In this document: positions 57,731 to 64,000 of the stretch, one piece after another
How positions within the stretch are numbered: position 1 is the stretch's first letter
How the letters are laid out: every line of letters begins with the position of its first letter
From: Sphingopyxis witflariensis
Lineage (GTDB): Bacteria > Pseudomonadota > Alphaproteobacteria > Sphingomonadales > Sphingomonadaceae
DNA length: 64,000 nt
Assembly (NCBI RefSeq): GCF_002205635.1
Contig: NZ_NISJ01000009.1
Location: 62,001-126,000, forward strand
Direction of reading: 5' to 3'
The notes under the pieces: model-generated
Database searches by the model: none
What the model saw: the letters and a program-made list of their open reading frames with translations, nothing else
Told to the model about the DNA's origin: nothing
Position numbers and translations under genes: made by a program

Positions 57731-58690
57731 TCAGCCCCGCGCAGGGCCCGCCATGACCGCCGCCGCCGCGAGCAGCCCGCCGTTGAAGCGCTGCGACAGC
57801 GCGGCGTCAGGGATGGCGTTGAAGGCATGGATCGCGCCGGCATAGCTGTGCAGATCGACCGGGACGCCCGCTGCGGTGAGGCGGCGTGCATAATCCAGAT
57901 TCTCGTCGAAGAAGAGGTCGAGGCTGCCGGTCGCGATATAGGCGGGGGGCAGGCCCGATAGGTCCTCGGCGCGGCTCGGCGAAAACCAACCGCGTCTTGC
58001 GTCGTCGGCCTTGTAGTCGCCTTGCAGCGCGTTCCAGCCAAAGCGGTTGCTCGCGCGCGTCCAGATGAATTCGCCGGTCGTCGGGTTGCGATAGGGACAG
58101 TCCTCGCCGCCGGTGCGGTGATCGAGCATCGGATAGGTGAGAAGCTGGCCCGCGATCGCAGGGCCCCCCAGATCGCGCGCCATGATCGCGAGCGCCGCGG
58201 CGAGCCCGCCGCCCGCGCTTTCGCCCGCGACGATGATCCGGCTCGCGTCGAAACCGAGGGTCTCCGCCTGGCCCGCGAGCCAGGTCAGCGCCGAATGGCA
58301 ATCCTCCTGCGGGGCAGGGAAGGGATGTTCGGGCGCGAGGCGATATTCGACCGATGCGACCGGTACCCCGGCCACAGCAGCCAGCGCGGCAGGCCCGGCC
58401 TGCATCTGTTGCACCGACCCCATGACCATCCCGCCGCCATGAATATGGAGGATCGCGCCGCTACCCGGCTTGCTCGCCGCCGGGCGATAGAGAAAGATAG
58501 GAATGTCAGGTCCGCTGTGAATCGACGGCACCAATATCTCTTCGGGCGCGATGACCGGCGGCGGCAGGATCGCATAGCTTTCCGCCGCACTGGCGCGAAT
58601 TTGATCGATCGGTGCCGAGGCGAGATCGACCCGCGGAAAAAGATCGATCAGCGGTGCAATCTCGCGGTCGACGAGGTGACGGGTGTCCAT
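57731..58690 (-). CDS. HSL-family alpha/beta hydrolase (esterase)
   Basis: 319 residues. The hormone-sensitive-lipase oxyanion motif HGGG is at 84-87 and the nucleophile elbow GESAGGG at 156-162 (S158); a late Asp in GSLDLFFDEN and His in GAIHAFN complete the triad. No signal peptide. Hydrolyses short acyl esters in known relatives; substrate here unknown. Confidence 0.9.
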   Translation of the reverse strand: MDTRHLVDREIAPLIDLFPRVDLASAPIDQIRASAAESYAILPPPVIAPEEILVPSIHSGPDIPIFLYRPAASKPGSGAILHIHGGGMVMGSVQQMQAGPAALAAVAGVPVASVEYRLAPEHPFPAPQEDCHSALTWLAGQAETLGFDASRIIVAGESAGGGLAAALAIMARDLGGPAIAGQLLTYPMLDHRTGGEDCPYRNPTTGEFIWTRASNRFGWNALQGDYKADDARRGWFSPSRAEDLSGLPPAYIATGSLDLFFDENLDYARRLTAAGVPVDLHSYAGAIHAFNAIPDAALSQRFNGGLLAAAAVMAGPARG

Positions 58691-58730
58691 GGTACAACTC
58701 TCCCTATTGTCTCGTCGGTGCGAGTGAGCG

Positions 58731-61118
58731 TCAGCCCCGCAGCACCGCCCCGGCCTTCGCCGCCGCCGCGACCACCTTGTCGGCGATCGCTTTCAGCTCG
58801 GCGTCAGTGAAGCTCTTGTCCTGCGGTTGTAGTTCGACTTCGACCGCCAGGCTCACCTGTCCTTCGGGAACGCCTTGCCCGGCGAAACGGTCGAACAGCC
58901 GGGCATCGACGATGCTCGTCTTGTCGGCGCCACGGATCGCGCGCACCAGATCGGCGGCGGTCAGCGTTTCGGGCGCAAGGAAAGCGAAATCGCGGCGCAC
59001 CGACTGCAGTGCGGGCGGGGTGAAGGCGGAGCGTGCCGGGCCGCTCGCGCGCTTCGCCGGGATCGCATCGAGGAAAATCTGCACCGCCATCACCGGACCA
59101 TCGACGTCGAACGTGCGGGTCAGCAGCGGGTGGAGCGCGCCGAACTCGGCGAGCACCGCTTTGGGGCCGAGGCGCAGCGTCGCCGACTGGCCGGGGTGCC
59201 AGATGCTGCCTTCGGCGACGGCCTCCATCACCTGCAACCGGTCGGTCGGCGCGCCTGCCGCCTCGAGCAGCGCAAGCGCCGCGGCCTTGGCGTCGAAGGC
59301 GTCAAACGGCGCGGCCTTGCCGACCTGCCAGCTGCGCGCGCTTTTGTTCCCGGCCATCACAATCGCCAGCGTCGGATGCTCGGCATCGGCCAGATAGCGG
59401 CGGCCGATTTCGAACAGGCGGACACTCGTTGCGCCGCGATGCTGGTTACGCTGCGTCGCGGCGAGCAGGCCGGGCAGCAACGACGGCCGCATGACCTTGA
59501 GGTCCTCGCTGATCGGATTGGCCAGGCTCCATGCCCCGCCGCCGAAGGGCGCGGCTTCGCGTTCGCTGATGAACGACCAGGTTACCGCTTCGTGGAAACC
59601 TGTCGCGGCTGCGGCGCGGCGCGCACGGCGTTCGAGCAGCTGTTCGGGGGTTGCGGTCGGCTTGGCGACGCCTTCGCTGCGCGGCAGCGGGGTCGACGGG
59701 ATGGCGTCGAAACCGTGGATGCGGGTCACTTCCTCGACCACATCGGGCGCGGCGTCCATGTCGCGGCGCCAGCTCGGCACGGCGACCTGCCAGCGGGCAC
59801 CTTGCTCGATCACGCCGAAACCGAGCGCGGCCAAAATCTCGCGCTGGCGTTCGGGGGCGATCGCGATTCCGCCCAGCGTCTCGGCGAGCGTCGGATCATA
59901 ATCGATGTGGCGCACGTCGGCGGGCGGGGTTCCCGCACGCGTCACCGCCGACGGCGTGCCGCCGCAGATGGCAAGGATATGGCCGGTGACGATCGCGGTC
60001 GCATCGTCGAGGAAGGCGGGGTCGACCCCGCGCTCGAAACGGCTGCGCGCGTCGCTGGTCAGCGCCAGTGCCTGTCCGGTCAGCGCGATGCGTTCGGGGG
60101 TGAAATAGGCGATTTCGAGCAACACGTCGGTCGTCGTCTCGCTGCACCCGCTATGCTCGCCGCCCATGATGCCCGCGATGTCGTGGACGCCATGATCGTC
60201 GGCGAGCACCGTCATCGTGTCGGTGAGCGCATATTCCTTGCCGTTGAGCGCGGTCGCGGTTTCGCCATTCTTTGCGCGACGAGCGACGAGCGCGCCGGTC
60301 AGTTGCGCGCGGTCATAGACATGGCTCGGGCGGCCAAGGTCGAACATCACATAATTGCTGATGTCGACAAGCGCCGATATCGAGCGTTGGCCGACGGCTT
60401 CGAGGCGGCGGCGCATCCATTCGGGCGCAGTGCCGTTGGTGACGCCGGCGATCGTGCGGCCGAAGAAGGCGGGGCAACCCTCGGCATCGTCAGTACGGAT
60501 TTCGGTCGTGGGCGCACCTTCGCCCGCGATCGTCGGGACATCGAGCGGCTTCAGCGTGCCGAGTCCTGCAGCGGCGAGGTCGCGCGCGATCCCGCGCACG
60601 CCCATGCAATCCTGGCGGTTCGGGGTAATCGAAATGTCGATTACGGGTTCGCCCGCACCCGAATAATCGGCGAAGCTCGCGCCGATCGGCGCGTCGGCGG
60701 GGAGTTCGATGATCCCGTCATGATCGTCGCCCAGCTCAAGTTCGCGCGTTGAGCACATCATGCCGTGCGATTCGACGCCGCGCACTGCGGCAACCTTCAG
60801 CACCATGCCGTTCGCGGGGACGACCGCGCCGGGCAGGCCGAGCACGCCGATCAGGCCTGCGCGCGCATTGGGGGCGCCGCAGACGATCTGCAGCGGCGCA
60901 CCACCGTCGCCCGTGTCGACCGTCAACACCTGCAATTTGTCGGCCTGCGGATGGCGTTCGGCGGTCAGCACCTTGGCGACGCGGAAACCGGTGAGCTTCT
61001 CGGCCGGATTCTCGACGCCTTCGACCTCAAGGCCGATGCGGTTGAGCGTCGCGACGACATCGTCGACGGTCGCAGTCGTGTCGAGATGCTCTTTGAGCCA
61101 GTCGAGGGTGATCTTCAT
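58731..61118 (-). CDS. pheT: Phenylalanyl-tRNA synthetase beta subunit
   Basis: 795 residues. [21 protein letters not shown], the tRNA-binding OB domain ([21 protein letters not shown]), the B3/B4 editing domain, B5, the core with [14 protein letters not shown] and the C-terminal anticodon-binding FDX-ACB domain are all in order. The ATG overlaps the pheS stop by four bases. Confidence 0.97.
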   Translation of the reverse strand: MKITLDWLKEHLDTTATVDDVVATLNRIGLEVEGVENPAEKLTGFRVAKVLTAERHPQADKLQVLTVDTGDGGAPLQIVCGAPNARAGLIGVLGLPGAVVPANGMVLKVAAVRGVESHGMMCSTRELELGDDHDGIIELPADAPIGASFADYSGAGEPVIDISITPNRQDCMGVRGIARDLAAAGLGTLKPLDVPTIAGEGAPTTEIRTDDAEGCPAFFGRTIAGVTNGTAPEWMRRRLEAVGQRSISALVDISNYVMFDLGRPSHVYDRAQLTGALVARRAKNGETATALNGKEYALTDTMTVLADDHGVHDIAGIMGGEHSGCSETTTDVLLEIAYFTPERIALTGQALALTSDARSRFERGVDPAFLDDATAIVTGHILAICGGTPSAVTRAGTPPADVRHIDYDPTLAETLGGIAIAPERQREILAALGFGVIEQGARWQVAVPSWRRDMDAAPDVVEEVTRIHGFDAIPSTPLPRSEGVAKPTATPEQLLERRARRAAAATGFHEAVTWSFISEREAAPFGGGAWSLANPISEDLKVMRPSLLPGLLAATQRNQHRGATSVRLFEIGRRYLADAEHPTLAIVMAGNKSARSWQVGKAAPFDAFDAKAAALALLEAAGAPTDRLQVMEAVAEGSIWHPGQSATLRLGPKAVLAEFGALHPLLTRTFDVDGPVMAVQIFLDAIPAKRASGPARSAFTPPALQSVRRDFAFLAPETLTAADLVRAIRGADKTSIVDARLFDRFAGQGVPEGQVSLAVEVELQPQDKSFTDAELKAIADKVVAAAAKAGAVLRG

Positions 61119-62209
61119 GCCGAAATTCCTCCGCTGAGCGTCGGGACACTCAGCGCGTTAAACCCGTAATGGGCGAGCCAGCGCAGGTCGCCGTCGAAGA
61201 AGGCGCGCAGGTCGTCCATGCCATATTTGAGCATCGCGAGCCGATCGACCCCGACGCCGAAAGCGAAGCCCTGCCATTCGTCGGGATCGAGCCCGCAATT
61301 GGCGATCACATGGCGGTTGACCATGCCGCTGCCGAGGAGTTCCATCCAGGCGTGGCCTTCGTCGTCACCACTGCCTCCAACGATGCGGCGGCCCTTTTCC
61401 TGCTTGTAACCGACATCGACCTCGGCCGAGGGTTCGGTGAAGGGGAAATAGCTGGGGCGCAGGCGCAGGACGATGTCGTCGCGCTCGAAATAGGCTTTGA
61501 GGAAGGTTTCGAGCGTCCATTTGAGGTGGCCCATATGGATGCCGCGGTCGATCACGAGCCCTTCGACCTGGTGGAACATCGGGGTGTGGGTCGCGTCGCT
61601 GTCGCTGCGATAGACGCGGCCCGGCGCGATGATGCGGATCGGCGGTTCTTCGCTCATCATCGTGCGGATCTGGACCGGCGAGGTGTGGGTGCGCAGCAGC
61701 ATCGCGCGGCCTTCGGCATCCTTGTCGGGGAAATAGAAAGTGTCGTGCATCGCGCGCGCAGGGTGCGTTTCGGGGATGTTGAGCGCGGTGAAATTGCGCC
61801 AGTCATCCTCGATTTCGGGACCCGTCGCCACGGCAAAGCCCATGTCGGCGAAGATTTCGGCAAGCTCGTCCATCACCTGGCTGACCGGATGGACGCTGCC
61901 GCGCGGCGTGGCGTCGGCGGGGAGCGACATGTCGATCGCTTCGGCGGCGAGCTTGACGTCGAGTGCGGCGGCGTCGAGCGCCGCCTTGCGCGTCGCGATC
62001 GCGGCGGTCACTGCTTCGCGCAGGCCCTGAATCTCGGGCCCGCGCGACTGGCGTTCCTCGGGAGACAGGCTGCCGAGTGTTTTCAGAAGCGCAGTGACGC
62101 TCCCGGCTTTGCCCAGCGCCGCGACGCGTAGCGCTTCCAGCGCGTCGAGGTCGGCCGCCGCCGCTATATCGCCCACCAGCCGGGTCTGCATCGCCTGAAC
62201 TTCGCTCAT
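61115..62209 (-). CDS. pheS: Phenylalanyl-tRNA synthetase alpha subunit
   Basis: 364 residues from [20 protein letters not shown]. Catalytic subunit of the heterotetramer. [26 protein letters not shown], and [17 protein letters not shown] are the class II motifs; the ELLGSGMV and [16 protein letters not shown] segments are typical. Ten upstream codons in frame (to 62239) are not family-like. No clear Phe leader peptide is seen in the 139 bases upstream. Confidence 0.97.
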   Translation of the reverse strand: MSEVQAMQTRLVGDIAAAADLDALEALRVAALGKAGSVTALLKTLGSLSPEERQSRGPEIQGLREAVTAAIATRKAALDAAALDVKLAAEAIDMSLPADATPRGSVHPVSQVMDELAEIFADMGFAVATGPEIEDDWRNFTALNIPETHPARAMHDTFYFPDKDAEGRAMLLRTHTSPVQIRTMMSEEPPIRIIAPGRVYRSDSDATHTPMFHQVEGLVIDRGIHMGHLKWTLETFLKAYFERDDIVLRLRPSYFPFTEPSAEVDVGYKQEKGRRIVGGSGDDEGHAWMELLGSGMVNRHVIANCGLDPDEWQGFAFGVGVDRLAMLKYGMDDLRAFFDGDLRWLAHYGFNALSVPTLSGGISA

Positions 62210-62348
62210 CGTTATTCGTCCTGCCGCGGCGGGACGCATGACTGCGCCGCCGCTTGCTTCTCAATGACTGCAATTGGGTGCGGAGAGCCCGCCTTTGCCT
62301 TGCCGCCGCTTGCACCGAAGGCGCGGCGCGGGTCAACCCCGAACGGCG

Positions 62349-63254
62349 CTATCCGGCGGGTTTGTGCAGCCCCTGGACCGCTGCACCGGCGGCGGCGGCG
62401 CGGGCAAAGGCGGCGGCGCCCAATATCGGCTTCGACCGTCCTGCATAGGCGCGCGGACTCATCCCCATGAAGCGGTGAAAGTCATGGGTGAATTGCGCCT
62501 GGTCATAATATTGATGATCGAGCGCATCGATCCACGCCATCGACGGGTCGAGCATGAAGCGCCCGAGCGAGCGCAGGAAGCGCTGGCGGCGCAACAGCAA
62601 TTTCGGCGAAAAGCCGAAGGCGCGGTGACTCAGCCGCTCGACCGAGCGTTCGGACAAGGACAATTTGGCCGCAAGATCGGCGACGGTCGCCAGATCGTCG
62701 TCGACGAGCGCGCGGTGCGCCGCGAGAATGGCGGGATCGTCGGGCGGCGCATCAGCGAGCAGGCCCGTCAGAAGCGAGTTGATCATCGCCGCTGCCGCAT
62801 CATCATCCTGTTGCTGCCGCAACGCGCCGGCCAGCGACGCAAAGGCGGCGAAGGCGGGATGTTCGGCGCCGTCGCACGAACGGTCGGCAAGGTCATCGGC
62901 GGGCAGGGGGATGAACTTGGCCCAGCCCATCGGCAGGATGCCGATGCCCCAGGCGCGCATATTGCCGACGGTAAAGTGCGTTGCGTGGCTTGTCGGTCCG
63001 GTGACCGAGAAATGCGGGCTCGCGGTCAGGGGGGCGTCGCCGATCGCGGCGAGGGGCGCTTCGCCGTCGATAAAACGCAAATTCGCCCATTCGGGGTGCA
63101 GATAATCGTCAATCCGTTCGCCATCGGGCACCGCGATATCGCTCAGGTAAATCGCGCTGACATAGGGGTGCAGATTTGCGGAGAGCGGAAAGAAGCGCGT
63201 GACGACATGAGCCCCCGGAGGAGAAATATCGGATGGGATGGTCCGGCCGTGCAT
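62349..63254 (-). CDS. AraC family transcriptional regulator
   Basis: 301 residues from MHGRTIPSDISPPGAHVV. The N-terminal two-thirds is an effector domain without close matches I recognise. The C-terminal double helix-turn-helix includes LSLSERSVERLSHRAFGFSPKLLLRRQRFLRSLG and QAQFTHDFHRFMGMSPRAY. A Gln/Gly/Ala-rich tail ends it. Targets unknown; pheST follow on the same strand 139 bases later but need not be regulated. A start ten codons earlier (63284) is possible. Confidence 0.88.
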   Translation of the reverse strand: MHGRTIPSDISPPGAHVVTRFFPLSANLHPYVSAIYLSDIAVPDGERIDDYLHPEWANLRFIDGEAPLAAIGDAPLTASPHFSVTGPTSHATHFTVGNMRAWGIGILPMGWAKFIPLPADDLADRSCDGAEHPAFAAFASLAGALRQQQDDDAAAAMINSLLTGLLADAPPDDPAILAAHRALVDDDLATVADLAAKLSLSERSVERLSHRAFGFSPKLLLRRQRFLRSLGRFMLDPSMAWIDALDHQYYDQAQFTHDFHRFMGMSPRAYAGRSKPILGAAAFARAAAAGAAVQGLHKPAG

Positions 63255-63640
63255 GTCCGCACATCTAGCTGACAATGTGGGCAAAGAACAATGTTACCGT
63301 ATCTCGCGTGTCGGGTTTTTACAATTTTGCGGGCCTCGACTGGCGCATAGATGAAAGGTCCGTTTTCTGGAGGGAGCGGACAGGCCACGGAAGTTTCGGC
63401 CGTCGGCGTCAATGGATGGGATTGGCGTGGACCTGAAATAGACGACGGATTTTCCAGAGCTTTGTCCAAGCCGTCAGCTTTCTGCGACCCACGGCTATTC
63501 GGCTTGGACAGGGGGGCGATGGTTTTCTAGCGAAACCATTGTCGAGGCGGCGCGGGGCGAGAGCTTCGCGCCGCTTCTTCGTTCGGGAAGCAAGCAGGTG
63601 GCGCAGGGTAACAGAAATAGGGAGCGATCCGGCAAGATGG
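63255..63640. promoter_or_regulatory. Gap between AraC gene and metA
   Basis: 386 bases with no supported gene. Near the AraC gene ACAATGT occurs as a direct repeat (63272-63278 and 63288-63294, 16 bases apart), possibly a regulator-binding pair. A perfect 8-bp stem GCGGCGCG/CGCGCCGC (63547-63574) followed by TTCTTC lies 67 bases past the metA stop and may end transcription. Confidence 0.35.
63547..63574. terminator. Hairpin downstream of metA
   Basis: GCGGCGCG and CGCGCCGC pair perfectly around a 12-base loop. On the plus strand it is followed by TTCTTCGTTC; on the metA strand it lacks a U-run, so terminator function for metA is uncertain. Confidence 0.4.
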
Positions 63641-64000
63641 TCAGAAATTCGGTCGCTCCGCATTCCCGCTACCGATGAAATCAAAAGGCGTGGTTTGATA
63701 GATTTCGTTGATCCAGTTCGCGAACAGCAGGTGAGCATGGCCGCGCCATCGATTCTGCGGGGACCGGGTAGGATCGTCGGCCGGAAAATAGCTTTTCGGA
63801 AGCTGAGCAGGGCCGTCGCGGTGGTATTCATCCGCGAGCGTGCCGGTATCATATTCAAGGTGATTGAACATGTGCAACGTGCTGTGAGCGCGGTCGTCGA
63901 CCAGGCCCGCGCCGGCTTCGGCACTGCCGGCAAGAATCTGAAGCCCTTTCGCGCCCGCCAAAGCCGAAGGGCAAACTTCTGTCCAGCGCGAAACCGGAAC
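63641..64000 (-). CDS. metA: Homoserine O-acyltransferase MetA, C-terminal part
   Basis: The frame is open to the right edge; 119 residues are visible. It reads VPVSRWTEV at the edge, then MFNHLEYDTGTLADEY with the catalytic His and Glu of the H-x-E motif (about residues 47 and 49 of the fragment), then PQNRWRGHAHLLFANWINEIYQTTP. MetA activates homoserine with succinyl- or acetyl-CoA in methionine synthesis; the acyl donor cannot be told from this part. The active-site Cys lies outside the window. Confidence 0.92.
   Translation of the reverse strand, partial: VPVSRWTEVCPSALAGAKGLQILAGSAEAGAGLVDDRAHSTLHMFNHLEYDTGTLADEYHRDGPAQLPKSYFPADDPTRSPQNRWRGHAHLLFANWINEIYQTTPFDFIGSGNAERPNF

Noticed and set aside
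63143..63469. 108-residue minus-strand open frame overlapping the AraC start
   Set aside because: It overlaps the regulator in another frame and has no ribosome site or motif.

Overview
The window is chromosomal DNA from a GC-rich alphaproteobacterium, most likely a sphingomonad (Sphingopyxis/Sphingomonas type). The evidence is the order parB-parA-rsmG-mnmG-mnmE, rho, hemJ-hemE, then the DUF299 regulator, maf, aroE, coaE and dnaQ; families typical of alphaproteobacteria (DUF1489, DUF1491, the CBP3-type ubiquinol-cytochrome c chaperone, HemJ); and protein sequences of sphingomonad type. The genus is an inference. I see no rRNA, tRNA, CRISPR array, insertion sequence or prophage.

Replication and segregation (1-25 kb). 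After the tail of a chaperone-dependent fimbria-like locus (1-876) comes the centromere module: parB, parA, rsmG, mnmG and mnmE on the minus strand with three parS-type palindromes (2948, 4885, 5645). A stretch of metabolic and membrane genes leads to rho, hemJ and hemE. The 340 bp between hemE (minus) and the DUF299 regulator gene (plus) carries an AT-rich patch, three perfect DnaA boxes, one near-perfect box and six GANTC sites. It is flanked by the gene pair that borders the Caulobacter origin. I read it as the chromosomal oriC. To its right the maf-aroE-coaE-dnaQ-hpf-ptsN series runs outward on the plus strand.

Between 20 and 29.6 kb lie a cell-wall hydrolase, a lipoprotein, an M14 carboxypeptidase, an hsp20 gene behind a heat-shock-type promoter, gpmA, a frameshifted TonB-dependent receptor, dapD, a nucleotidase and a DNA glycosylase.

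From 29.9 to 46.8 kb the str, S10 and spc ribosomal operons run on the plus strand, away from oriC, ending with secY and adk. Notable points are an Arg at the streptomycin-critical position 88 of S12, an Arg/Gly-rich N-terminal extension on S5, a DUF1737 gene inside the spc operon, a 302-base gap between rpsJ and rplC, and no rpsM-rpsK-rpoA-rplQ block after adk.

From 46.9 to 64 kb are an exported SRPBCC protein, yceD-like DUF177, a cytochrome bc1 assembly chaperone, bamE, malic enzyme, mutS-glnD, ogt, an HSL-family esterase, pheS-pheT, an AraC regulator and the 3' part of metA, which runs off the window. Several genes show start-site or frame problems worth checking. The main ones are mnmE, whose conserved N-terminus has GTA where the start codon should be, and the broken receptor gene.
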